From the NCBI GenBank assembly GCA_948567375.1, contig OX419755.1:65352944-65416943 (forward strand): a stretch of 64,000 bases of DNA, written 5' to 3'. Each line of letters starts with the position of its first letter. The stretch's first letter is position 1. This DNA comes from Lunularia cruciata (Eukaryota > Streptophyta > Marchantiopsida > Lunulariales > Lunulariaceae). A program made the translations under genes and the position numbers. Shown here in pieces: positions 53,900 to 64,000 of this stretch. Under the pieces are notes generated by a model. The model searched no databases. It saw nothing but the letters and a program-made list of their open reading frames with translations, and was not told where the DNA came from.

Positions 53900-54115
53900 A
53901 TTAAATTAATAAAGTGCTTCTAATTCTTCACCAAGTTGAATATTTATAATAAGTACAAGAAAATCCACATATCACAAAGAGACATATAAGACTCCTTTTT
54001 ACACAAGTTTATACATTTGGATGTGATTGTACTTCCCTTTGGCATTACTTATGAACTTGTATTACTCATTGACTAGATGCATCAAGTAAATCTTTATAGT
54101 ATTTTAATCCATAAT
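53900..54115 (+). pseudogene. Very decayed gypsy-type reverse transcriptase fragment (tentative)
   Basis: Near 53960-54050 the plus strand, allowing frame changes, gives K-I-H-I followed by D-I, K-T-P-F, and then V-L-P-F-G-I-T. This recalls the gypsy RT block H-Q-I-x-I...D-I-x-K-T-A-F...M-P-F-G-L-T. The match is short and rests on conceptual repair, so it is a hint only. Confidence 0.35.
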
Positions 54116-57100
54116 AAGATATAAGGAGAGCATTATGCTGTCCTTATATTATTTGAGTGTTGTGTTGATAATGCAAGAGGAAGTTCTCTAGTAACAATTC
54201 AAAATATGATTTCAAGAAAGAGGACGTTACCTTCTTAAAACATAAATTTAAGCTAAAGGCATTAAGATTCAGGAGGAAAATAATAAAAGTTATGGTGGAT
54301 GGTGCAATTGAAGGGATTTTATTAATATTCAAGGGATACAATAGGTTGGAAAGGTTTTATAAACAACTCATATAACCATGTATATATCATTTTACAAATT
54401 CTAAATCTCTCTCTTATGAAAGGAGTTCAATTTGTCATGAGGTGAGACAATAAAAGCATCTTTTCAATACTCAAAGACTTTGTATCAATGTGTCTAATCT
54501 TGTAATCTTATGATTGTAAGTTACCTTGTTTAACTAATTTGGATGCATCAAACTTTACAATTAGAGTTGTACAATAAAATTGTATAGATGGTTTACATCA
54601 AAATTTTATAGATAGTTTACATTTGGTTACTCAATGAGGTTTAATTGTACAAAAAAAATTAATTTTACTATAAATTATGAGTAACCATTGATGGTATATG
54701 ATACCAAGATTTGGCAATTACCATGAGCATGATGAAAAGGTTGGCCAAGCTTGTCATCATGCTCATGGATCTAAGCCATTAGTGCAAAAGATCTTGTTTG
54801 AGCACATGAAGAGCTAAAATGACCATTGGAGGTAGAAACTCCATCTATATGACATCAAGTTAGAATATATCTTGGAAATTTCCACTTTATTCCAAATTTT
54901 CTTCTCTCATTGTCTAAATCTCAATAAAATTGTATATTCTAAAAAACTGGAAGGAATTAATCCTACAACCTTAATAAATCTACAAGAAGATCACTTCTTC
55001 CAATTTATCTCAACCCAACTTGCATTTTAGTGCAGTGATTATACTTTATTTTCCATCAAGAATATATTATTACATAAGGACATGTCAAGTATATGTTCCG
55101 TATGTTAATGTTCTTTGTTTAGCTCAACTACTAGAAATACACTACCTACTTATCTTAAGAAATCATAGAGTTTATAAGACTAGTTATCTTTTATGGATTA
55201 TGGTTTCCAAATATTGCTTAAGATATTGATGCATTTTTTCTCTTTTAATAACAATCAGAGGAAAATACTTCAAGTAGATTATTATTCATAAAGTACCTAT
55301 CTCCAATTCACATTGAGAGTATATGAGTTTAGATCTTATCATTGCTTAAGGCTACATTAAGATTGTAGTATCTTTGGCTAAATTGAGTAAGTCAATCCAA
55401 ATAGTTTTTCCAATTGATATATTATATTTTTTTATCTCATTCAATCTCATTCAAGTATGTATCTTTGATCATTATTCTCACTTCATAATAAGTTTTGCAA
55501 GTATTGTATAAGGTTTTGTGCACCAAATTAGATGTGTTATTACTTTTCGTCCCAAATAAATAAATAAACTATACATACATAACTTAAGAGATATGCTTGT
55601 GCATTCATGAACATATATTACATATTTTTTTATTTTCTATCCAGTAGTAGATTTTTCTCACAACAACTCCAAGGAAGGAATATTGAATTTCTCCTTCTTT
55701 CTTATTGGTGTTAATATTCTTAGTTCATAATGGCTTGTTTAGTTACCATCTTTTAATGTTCCTAATATTACCACCATGTTATACACCTTTTATTATTTAT
55801 TATAGGAGCCAAGGTAATCTAATTTTTACCTAAAATTATCACTAATATATTGATAAATATCATTGTGATTTATTTACTATAATTAGTGATAAAATTATGC
55901 TCTTTAGTCATTAGCATTTCTTTCTCCTTATTACTCAGTGTGTAAATTTATTCCTTATTGGATTCATGCCTTCTATTTCTCATTATTATCTCTTTTTTAT
56001 TTGTATCAACTTTATAGTCCTTACAATATTTATATTCATCATGTTTTATACATTCTAAATTGAAGTTGTGACAACCCAATGTCAATGTAATAGTAGTGTA
56101 ATTAGTAAGAATAAGTCATTTCCACAAGGATACGGTTTGGAAATGGCTAGTCTTGAAAGAACAATGTCATTTTGTCCTGATTTGTCTATTTTTGCATCTT
56201 CATCCTCTAGGGCAAGATAATTCCCAAAAGAGTGTATTGCATCACACAATGGCTCAATACAAAAAAGAAAATCAAACACCCCAATCACATTCATACAAGA
56301 TATCTTGTCACTAAGCTCTTGAAGGTGATGATTCAATCTATATTGAAGGTCATCAACCCCAAAGATCTATGCACTTGTAGTTACCTATATCATGCATACT
56401 ATAGCGCTAATGAGAACATTCTACTCTTCCTAAGGGCATACTCTAATGCTATATTGCAAGTTTGTGACCAAAGGAGATTTTTGCTACATGTGGTACTTCA
56501 AAACCATCATGGTTGGTCAACACACCACCTCAATCCTTCAGAACACCCATGGATCCAACACCCCAATCAAGCCTGATTGCCTCCCTGCCCCTCAGCACTT
56601 GCATTCTTTCTTTGAGTTCCTCATCATTACTCCATCCAACAATCACAACACATAAATAATATTGGCATTGATATGCTAAGGATTGTAGGGGTCCTTATCT
56701 CATTACCCCTAATGCAAAGTCCAATTCATGCATACACAAAAAATCACAAACGGATCATACACCCATATGTGGATAATAAAATGATGAAGGTTAGAATCCT
56801 GCATGAGCATGAGCTGAACTGAACTGAACTTAGCTTAACAATTGAACTTGTATTATATTGAGGTGATCCTCCTTATAACTTCTATTACAAAAAGATGGGG
56901 CACATCCATGGGTATGTAATGCCACAATCTCTATATTAAGCTCTAAACCAATTGATACTAATGTATCTACTCTATCTTACCCAATTATTGTTGCAATGGT
57001 GCCACCTACAAAGTGCACCTACTATATACTTTACCAATTACAAACCTCTAGCTAAGCATTTGAAGAATGGACCAATGACATGGTGCTCAAAAAATGCATG

Positions 57101-57299
57101 ATACTATGCATGACCATCATCAATCCCAACATTATATACACATCATTCCCTTGTTGACATCTTGTCTCTATGGGCAGGCCGCCATGATGATGCTTGACTA
57201 TGATGGCCCAACTCTGATCACATGACCTCTCCTATAGTCATGGCATAATGATTGCACCTCAACGATGTAAATTAGTTTATAGATGTACACGGGTATTGG
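54116..57299. other. AT-rich region without recognisable genes
   Basis: A minus-strand frame at 56336-56082 and a plus-strand frame at 56232-56576 overlap each other; neither matches a family I know. Probably decayed retroelement sequence. Confidence 0.45.
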
Positions 57300-58030
57300 T
57301 ATCATAGATCTCTACTTCTTGACCCACTTGGTTTCCTTGATACATCTTCTCCTTTACATCTTAGGATTAGTTCATCAACATGCTCTCCATATTCTTCAAG
57401 CTCTTAACTAACCTTAGTTAAGACACTATCAAATTTGTTATTGACATGCTTCCATAACTTCTCGTCTAATTTGGTCAATTTCTCAATCAAATACTTCTTT
57501 GTACATAAGGCATGTATCTTTGACTTCAACTCCCAAAGCTTTGCATGATGAACTTTGGTCAATGTCACCACTCCTACTTGCATCTTTAGTTGGTTTGTGG
57601 TATCTTGCACAACTATGATCACCCATGTATGCTCCTCATCCAAAGTATTTCAGATGGACTGCACCTCTATATCCACCTCTTGCTTGATCCGCACATGGAG
57701 AATTTGCCCATGGTCCTCATGCCCAATTGATGATCATGGTCAGTCCCTCAATGCACATTCGTGCCTTTTCAACCTCTATATTGAGGAATTCCTTATCCTT
57801 GGCACTCTTGTTGCAAAGAATGTTTATTTCCCACTTGAGAAATGCCTAACACTCAATTGATCCTTGTGGTTCTTCTTCATCTCCTCCCCATGACGCTTGG
57901 ACCTGCCTTTAAGGGTTAGCAAATTGGAATCCAATTGGGAGATTTGCTATCATGCACTTGATATCTCCTTCTTCATCAAGTTCATATCCTCATCATTCTC
58001 CTTCAACTTCTCTTGGGCTGCCTTGTAGTC
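57300..58030 (-). pseudogene. Gag-like coiled-coil remnant
   Basis: Read on the minus strand, the segment gives a Lys/Glu-rich, heptad-like translation (K-A-A-Q-E-K-L-K-E-N-D-E-D near 58020, then T-N-Q-L-K-M-Q-V and L-T-K-L-D-E-K-L-W) broken by several stops. It follows the methyltransferase element in the same orientation, but is probably a separate insertion, since it lies after the PHD finger and beyond the 110-bp repeats. Assignment to gag is by composition and position only. Confidence 0.35.
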
Positions 58031-58034
58031 TATG

Positions 58035-58688
58035 TGTTGTGCGTATATACATCACTACACAACAAAATTTGTTGTCAACATCATACACGATAGAAGCTCA
58101 ACTCACACATAAGTCATACATAAACTCTAAAGTGCCATAATAATCAGATTGTTTATAACTCTTGAATCAACTCAACTTAGATCATTACTTGATCTATCAC
58201 TCTAGAAATTGCCAACAATTGGGCATTGATTATAGTCAAGCCACACCTACTCTAACTAAGAGAATCCAAGTGACGCTCGCCGGCCTCTATCCACTATAGC
58301 CAAGAACTTGAAGGCTCAACATCAAAGAAGTGAGCTCTCTGGAGCTGCACTTCTAGGGTATACTCCTGATTTTGACCTAGGTCTCATCCACTGAAGGCAC
58401 ACCCAACGGTGCAGATGGTGCAAGTGATGGTGAGCCCTGTCATGGAGTCAGTACCCTAAACAAAAAACCTTACCATCAGAAAGTAGTCTATGAGTTACTG
58501 CCAAAATGCCTCTAACTACTATCACTGGAACTCTAGTGTTCAAGCAATCTAGATATAACACTACAAATGGTGTGATAGCTGTCGTGCATATATACATCAC
58601 TACACAACATACATCGCTGTCAACATCATACACTATAGAAGCTCAACTCACACATAAGTCATACATAAATTCTAAAGTGTCACAATCA
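58035..58688. repeat. Pair of ~110-bp direct repeats (58035-58146 and 58580-58688)
   Basis: Both copies begin TGT(T/C)GTGC(G/A)TATATACATC and end in AATCA, with nearly 90 % identity by eye; 433 bases lie between them. Ends of TG..CA type and the spacing would suit a miniature LTR (TRIM-like) element. However, I see no primer-binding site after the first copy and no target duplication, so the nature stays open. Confidence 0.7.
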
Positions 58689-58859
58689 CCTCCCTAGCTG
58701 GCGATTAGGTCCCTCTAACTCCAGATAGCCATCTACTCCAAGTATATGGTATACCCTATGATGGGCAAAGATCAGGAGGCCGAGTGCTATGGAGCCCCAT
58801 TGTTAGTTGCATGTCTGCAATCTATACCATATTAAGAATGAACTAGCTATAGGTCAAGT

Positions 58860-59320
58860 ACATCTAGGACATAATCACTATCCTTGAGGAACCACCATGA
58901 GGGGAGGAGTCATACATACCATATGCCATCCTCTCAAACAACTATCACATACTCACATAATAGCAGCTCCACTTGAAGAGCCACATAACATACACCTCAA
59001 GCTTGCACGTACAAGTGCCAAGCTTGGATCTATAATACTATCAATGTTTGGGAGGTGGCATGGCGCACAATTGCGCACATGATCCTTCCAAACAACACCA
59101 TCATGTCCTCCTAACACAAGGACTCCAGATGGCAAAACCTTACGCACTCTCAAGATAGTGCGGCCTATTGAAACATCAAGTGTCATCGATGTTGTCGGTT
59201 GTAGATATACATATTCTCTTGGATGAAATCCATGGATCAAGGGTATAACCTCCTCCTCAAATGGTATCATAGCATAAAGTATCTCTATGTTGAGCAATCG
59301 CCAAGTTCTCAAAGGCCATC
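58860..59320 (-). pseudogene. Post-integrase domain and C-terminal PHD-type zinc finger
   Basis: The frame from 59312 begins after integrase. It has Y-V-Y-L-Q-P-T-T, G-R-T-I-L-R-V-R-K-V-L-P-S-G-V-L and C-A-P-C-H-L-P, a small beta-rich domain of the kind that follows gypsy integrases. Then comes C-M-L-C (first Cys 58992-58994), a short frame jump, C-D-S-C (58938-58949), G-W-H-M-V-C-M-T-P-P-L and finally C-P-R-C (58860-58871). Spacing and residues (C-x2-C, C-x2-C, H-x2-C, C-x2-C, with Trp before His and P-P-L after) are those of a C4HC3 PHD finger, which in other proteins reads histone H3 tails. Confidence 0.75.
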
Positions 59321-59559
59321 GGCATCACTCTCCAAAAGATCTTTGCCCGTTGAGAACATGCACTCATCCATACATCTGGGTCATCCAAGTCCAAAACTAC
59401 AGTAGCATCTCAACAAATAGCTGTAGGTAAATCTAGATCTTGTCCATAGAGTAGGAAGTAAGGAGAGAAGAATGCTAAAGAGACTTGTCAGCTGCACCAA
59501 TAGCCCATAGCCAACCAAGGTAATTGGAGATCCCAATCTCCCAAGTGGCCTCTTTGCAA

Positions 59560-60120
59560 ACCATACTTTCGTAATCTTCTCTTCACCATTTGAACCACTC
59601 TCTCTACTAAGCCATCTGCCTCAAGGTGATCTCAAGATATAGTATGATGATCAGTCAAAGCCTTGTCATACAAGACCTGAACCTCCCCCAAGAACTATGT
59701 ACCCTGATCAGTCAAAATGTCAATTAGTGCACCAAAATGACTAAGAAATTGATCTAGGAACGAGTAAGCCGTCTCTTCACTAGATTTGTTAGGAAGTGAC
59801 ACCAACTCAATCCACTTGGAGAAGTGCTCTACCATCACCAAAACATACCAATGATGTCTCACAGTCAACAGTAAAGGTCCAGCAAAGTCCAAACTCCAAC
59901 GGTAACCCAATCCCATGATAGGTAATGGGTGTAACTGTGATGTAGGAGCATTGAATGATGCTCTAACTCGGTCACAAACCACACATTTGGCAGCAAACTA
60001 ATGTACATTGGTTTGCATACCATGCCACCAATAGTGACTCTAGAGTAAGCTATATGTACGCTTTACTCCAAATTGTCTTAGCTCCTCATGAGCATGACGG
60101 ACCAACTGTGGTCTCTGAGA
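59560..60120 (-). pseudogene. Integrase (HHCC finger plus DDE core) of the retroelement
   Basis: The N-terminal zinc finger reads H-x-H near 60095, then Y-W-W-H-G-M and C-x-x-C near 59980. The first catalytic Asp is in S-L-D-F-A-G-P-L (59887-59889), the second in I-L-T-D-Q-G-T (59707-59709), and the Glu about 35 residues later in A-D-G-L-V-E-R. Stops at 59695-59697 (TAG for expected Gln) and 59632-59634 (TGA for expected Arg) interrupt the core. Confidence 0.9.
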
Positions 60121-60529
60121 TGGAAGTGGTACTACTCGCACTCTACCATCCTCTCATACACCCAAAAGGTGTTTGCACTCCAATCTGAATTGTCTGGCTT
60201 GCTGAAGGACACAATCTCTCTCCTTGGCCCCAACTATGCCACCCACATCACCAGTGCAAAGATAGTCCATCACTAAGACGTCACCATGAATATCTTGCTG
60301 AATTGTATCAATATCTTCACTCTCTAGATCTATGACCTCAATAACTCCTCCTGTATGCGTTGAGAGAGATACCACCAAAGCCTCAAAAAATTTACAGAGA
60401 AAAGCACATGCATGCCAACATGGTACCATCTCCTCATCTGTCTCACCATGCCAACGTGCTCCGGTTTGATCTTGCTGGCTAGGACATGGGTTTCTACTCA
60501 ACCCATCTGCATCACGGTTCATCACTCCA

Positions 60530-60900
60530 GGTTTGTGAACAATCGTGAAATCATACTCCAGTAAAATTAGAGCCAATTGTGCAAGCTTCCATGAAAGCTT
60601 GTTGGACTCCATCAACCACTTCAGTCGCTGATGATCAGTGATGAGTGAAGGGGTTACCAAATAGGTAACATCATAAATGTGTTATTGCCCAAATTGCTGC
60701 CAAGCACTCTCCCTCATATGAACTATACTTCACCTCTGCTGAATTGTTAGAACAACTAGCATAGGCCACCACAAACTCCTTCCCCTCATCATCATGTTGG
60801 ATGAGCACCGCTCCAAGCCCCAACATACTCCAATCAATATGAACCTAAAATGGTCATCCTTTGATTGGTCTCCTCAAAATAGGAGTAGATGTCAACCTTT
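60530..60900 (-). pseudogene. RNase H domain of the retroelement
   Basis: Blocks Y-S-S-Y-E-G-E-C-L-A-A-I-W-A-I, L-I-T-D-H-Q-R-L-K-W-L and N-R-D-A-D-G-L-S-R match the gypsy RNase H region (Y-x-x-x-E-x-E-x-L-A, T-D-H-x-x-L, N-x-x-A-D-x-L-S-R). The frame 60660-60154 is open from the T-D-H motif onward. Confidence 0.88.
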
Positions 60901-60999
60901 CCTTGAGCTCAACAAAAGCTCCTTCCTACTCATCTCCCCAACACCACTCCTATGTAAGCTTGGTCAGATTCATCAAGGCCTTGGCAATGGCACTAAATC

Positions 61000-61690
61000 C
61001 TCTAACATAACAACAATAGAAGTTCACCAACCCAAGGAATGCTCACAGTCTGCTCACATCCGTAGGTCAAGGAAAACATGCATTAGCCTCCACCATGGTT
61101 TGATGAACACCAAGTCCTTTGGGGTAGATAGTGTGGCCCAAATACTCAACCTGCTCATGGAAGAACCTACACTTCCCAGGATGTAATTTGAGTCCATGAG
61201 ATCTCAACCTCTCAAACACCTCCAACAACTATCTCTCATGCTCCTCCACAATAGTGCTATAGACCAAAATGTCATCAATATAGCATGGAGAAAAATCCAA
61301 TCCAGCTAGGATCCTATCCATGACCCTCTGGAACTTGGCAAGATCATTTCTTTAACTCAAATGGTAAGAACCTCCACTAATATAACACATCCTTACCATG
61401 AAGATTGATAGCCCAAAATGTTGTCTTGGACTTATCTTCCTCCCTGATTGGCAACCGATGATATCTTGCTCAAAGATCCAAAGTATTGAAGACCTTTGCA
61501 TGCCCAATTGCATCAAAAATCTCCTCCGGTGTAGGCATGATATACCGATCAACCCTAGTATGTTGGTTGATAGGATGGTAATCTCCACACATCCGCCTAT
61601 CTGTGTAGTTGCCATGCATATCTTTCTTGGCTGGCATCACTATTGTTGATGCATACTTTCCATATGAAATCTCCACCAAACTAGCCTCAA
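61000..61690 (-). pseudogene. Reverse transcriptase domain of the retroelement
   Basis: Readable blocks: S-T-I-V-M-P-A-K-K-D, R-M-C-G-D-Y-H-P-I-N, Y-I-M-P-T-P-E-E-I-F, F-N-T-L-D-L, then (next frame) Y-H-R-L-P-I-R-E-E-D-K-S-K-T-T-F-W, W-R-F-L-P-F, the catalytic Y-I-D-D (61271-61282) and V-E-Y-L-G-H-T-I. These are the standard gypsy-class RT motifs. Stops replace R in L-D-L-R and Q in L-Y-Q-W. Confidence 0.92.
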
Positions 61691-62309
61691 AAAGGTCTCT
61701 ACTCTAACTTTGAATTAATGTCCTCTCCATGTCACTATAACGATAAGGACATTGGTAAACTGATGTATTGCTAGTTAGCTCAATCCGTATACTAGGTCCT
61801 TTCAAAGAACCCAAATCCTTCATACTGAAGGCAAAACAACTCGTGTAGCTCCTCAAGAACTTCCAAACTCTCCGTCTTTCCTCTCTTGTAAGCTTGGGTC
61901 CAAGATTTGGTTCCCAAGTATCCTCTGTAACTGTAGTAAGAGTGGAAGATGTACTGATTGGCTAATACATTGGGCCCTTAGGAGAAATAGTGTCATGCCG
62001 CCGACCACTAGAGGTCCCAACCTCTGTGTGAAAAACTCCTTCCACTCTAGCTGCAAGCTCCACATGTCCTCTAGCTGCATCCCAAGTGGACCAAGGGTGT
62101 AATCCAAGTAGCCCATGCTCACTTGGATGGACTCCAAGTAGACCACTCTCCCTAGTAGTTACTGATTATATCCCAAGAATACCATGTCCACTTGGTCCAT
62201 TGCCCCCAACATGTGCATGAATCATCTCAATATACACATGGCTCACAAGTGGCCGAGTGGTGATGCCTATCAAACGCATTCTACGCTGCTCTACCAAACC
62301 AAGGCTCAC

Positions 62310-63260
62310 AATCCAGGTCAAACAATTCAGGTCCATAACCTAACCTAACACTTGATGCTTGGATGCCTCTAATACCACTAGAACAATGGTAATACCAATG
62401 AAAAAACCCGTTGCCCGCTCTCTCTCATCGGCATTGGGCTCCACCAATTGCTGAAATTGTTAGTCCCAAACAAGTCCAAGTCCTCCCTCTTAAAAAGCAT
62501 CAGAGCCTAGGAAACGCATAAGTGCGGGAAAAGCGGCTCTAGGCTATCCAACTAGGTTCACCACTTCCATAGGTGACCTATTAGCCACTACCACCTTCTG
62601 AGATTGAAGCTCCAAATCCAAGATGTCATCAACAAGGATGTGGTCTGGTCACTAAGTCCCATCATATGCACGTTGTTAAACCTTTAGGTAAGAGGTTCAT
62701 CCACCAAAGACAAAGACAATGAGCCCATGATCCCACTTTGGCTACATCCAACAATACATCAGGTCCCATCCAAGAATGGATCTGATGTGTACTTGCCACT
62801 ACTCTGGTGCAAGAATCATCCATCAAAGGAATGTTCTCTAAAAGGTAAGTTGGGGAAACAGATTAATGAACCTAGAGATGTCGTAGTATTCATAACATCT
62901 CCTAAAACACACCAAAACGGGGATCTTGAAGACCCAAACCTTGGCTAGCACGTGTATGTCCCTAACATGGCCATCCCAAAATCACCAAATGAACATGTCC
63001 ATGTTGCTCCAGATCATGCGCCTCCAATAAGCAAATGTCTCTTGGTAGGGCCTTCTGGTAAGTCTTGACTACTGACATCACTAATAACTCTGGATACCGA
63101 TAGGCCAAGTGTGCCATATGATGTAGAGAGACTTGCCTAGTAGTCTCATCTCTCCACATACAAGTACCTCTGTACTCGTATACCCGCCTGTAGGACTGCA
63201 GCTAGTCTGGTGTTAATCCCACCGAACAACTCCAATAGACATACTCCCTCTATTGGATAC
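62310..63260 (-). pseudogene. C5-cytosine DNA methyltransferase domain inside the retroelement
   Basis: Family enzymes transfer a methyl group from S-adenosylmethionine to cytosine C5. Motif I L-L-E-L-F-G-G-I (FGG at 63218-63226) binds the cofactor, and Y-L-Y-V-E-R follows. Motif IV is G-W-P-C, catalytic Cys codon at 62965-62967, where PCQG is expected and PC-stop-G is found. Motif VI is L-L-E-N-I-P-L (ENI 62830-62838). A motif VIII-like L-W-W-M-N-L and E-P-N-A-D-E-R-E-R-A-T-G-F come next. Motif X is L-G-stop-V-M-D-L-N (62325-62351). The order I-IV-VI-VIII-X is canonical, unlike plant DRM enzymes, in which motifs VI-X precede I-IV. An apparent 2-base deletion near 63145-63160 shifts frame after motif I. 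An uninterrupted frame (63775-63146) covers the stretch before and through motif I. Confidence 0.85.
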
Positions 63261-63839
63261 TGCCAAGCAATGAGTGTGGTATTCAAAGGTATCAAGGCAA
63301 TCAACTCTGGAGGCTCATCCTCACACTCATTTCTTGGTTGCACAAAGGCTCCACTCCAAGCCTGTTGCACCAACCGATTTGCATGTTGCTGCAATGTTTC
63401 CTTTGAACTCCATAATGGAACATCCAAGGTGGATGGAACAATCCCACTCGTACTCCAAATCCGAGTGATCTCTTCTAGTATTGGAGTATCCTCTACATGG
63501 GCGTTCCCCTCCAATAACTCACCAGGCCAAGTAACTATACCATTGAAAGCTAAAACTGATGCTACCATGGTCCCGGACTGTAGTGAGCCAAGACTACCAC
63601 TACTCAAGGGTACTAGTAAGTGACATACTTGTCCCTCACCTGACTGCCAACCTGGTCTATAGGAGGTTGTATCCTCCCAATAGTCAATATTGAAATCCAT
63701 GAGATACAACACTACTCTCCCAACTAGCACATCATATGACTCAACTATTGTCGCAATAGCCTGAGCTCTCACCACCGAGCTATCAGTTGGATGACTAGGC
63801 TAAACTTGAATAACAAGCTCTCCACATGTGATGTACTAT

Positions 63840-63985
63840 GTCAAACCACCACCTAGAGATGTATGGATCTGAATGGACACCTCTTCACATCAGTCTTTCG
63901 TAACTCCAGACCGACTATTGCAGCCTTCCCCAACATAAAGGGCTACGGACCGGAGTCTAACAAGACTCTCTGTGGTGTATAAACC
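63840..63985 (-). pseudogene. Retropepsin (aspartic protease) of the methyltransferase retroelement
   Basis: Minus-strand translation gives V-L-L-D-S-G (DSG codons at 63949-63957), then P-stop-P-F-M-L-G-K-A-A-I-V-G-L. D-S/T-G followed by a hydrophobic segment is the retropepsin active-site pattern. The stop at 63943-63945 is TAG where related elements, as I recall them, have Gln. A frame change follows about 30 residues later. The window ends just upstream, so the N-terminus is missing. Confidence 0.65.
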
Positions 63986-64000
63986 TTCCCTGAAGGTCCC

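Larger units (their letters stand above)
58860..64000 (-). mobile_element. Ty3/gypsy-class retrotransposon carrying a cytosine DNA methyltransferase and a PHD finger (5' truncated by window end)
   Basis: Domain order on the minus strand: aspartic protease (~63985-63840), spacer, C5-cytosine methyltransferase (~63260-62310), linker, reverse transcriptase (~61690-61000), RNase H (~60900-60530), zinc-binding integrase N-terminus (~60120-59985), integrase core (~59980-59560), post-integrase domain (~59320-59000), PHD-type finger (58994-58860). RT before integrase defines Ty3/gypsy rather than copia. Gag and 5' LTR would lie beyond base 64000; the 3' LTR was not identified. The frame is broken by many nonsense codons and some small indels, so this copy is dead, but every domain is still readable. 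GC content is higher than in the neighbouring desert, arguing for a younger insertion than its surroundings. Confidence 0.88.

Noticed and set aside
63146-63775. A stand-alone host DNA methyltransferase gene of DNMT3 type
   Set aside because: Same strand and close order with retropepsin upstream and RT, RNase H and integrase downstream; no introns; nonsense decay extends across all domains. An element component is the simpler reading.

Overview
This looks like nuclear DNA of a land plant, most likely a moss or another bryophyte. Genes have short to medium introns with GT..AG borders. Gene islands of roughly 45-50 % GC alternate with very AT-rich, transposon-filled deserts. All encoded proteins with a recognisable family are plant-type. 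The species itself is inferred, not shown.

Layout. Island 1 (1-16.65 kb) holds three genes on the + strand: the 3' four-fifths of a PRP43-like DEAH-box RNA helicase (19-2838), an Arg/Gly-rich protein with a conserved C-terminal domain (5994-8577), and a 13-exon long-chain polyprenyl (solanesyl-type) diphosphate synthase (11043-16649). I rebuilt all three exon by exon; every junction keeps the reading frame. Desert 1 (16.65-33.7 kb) contains a 132-bp tandem repeat, a dead PIF/Harbinger transposase, a ~560-bp duplication, short degenerate GATC/CTTGG-type repeats, a ~177-bp tandem repeat and decayed sequence. At 33.8-35.8 kb lie two copies of the 3' end of what looks like a LINE. From 36 to 46 kb the sequence is gene-poor, with two related small inverted-repeat elements and a ~235-bp tandem duplication. 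Island 2 holds one intact three-exon cytochrome P450 of the plant A-type/CYP71 clan (46187-48357, 532 aa). Desert 2 (48.4-58 kb) is extremely AT-rich, with traces of old gypsy elements.

The highlight is at the right edge, minus strand, 64000 down to about 58860: a decayed Ty3/gypsy-class retrotransposon, cut by the window end. Reading 5'->3' it encodes an aspartic protease, a C5-cytosine DNA methyltransferase with motifs in canonical order (I, IV, VI, VIII, X), reverse transcriptase, RNase H, an HHCC/DDE integrase, a post-integrase domain and a PHD-type zinc finger. A retroelement carrying both a DNA-methylation writer and a chromatin-reader-like finger is unusual. Its nonsense codons sit mostly where conserved Gln or Arg codons are expected (CAG/CAA/CGA to TAG/TAA/TGA), as methyl-cytosine deamination would produce.

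The four host genes are unrelated housekeeping or specialised-metabolism genes with no sign of working together. The window was read by eye; tRNAs, small ncRNAs and promoters were not searched exhaustively.
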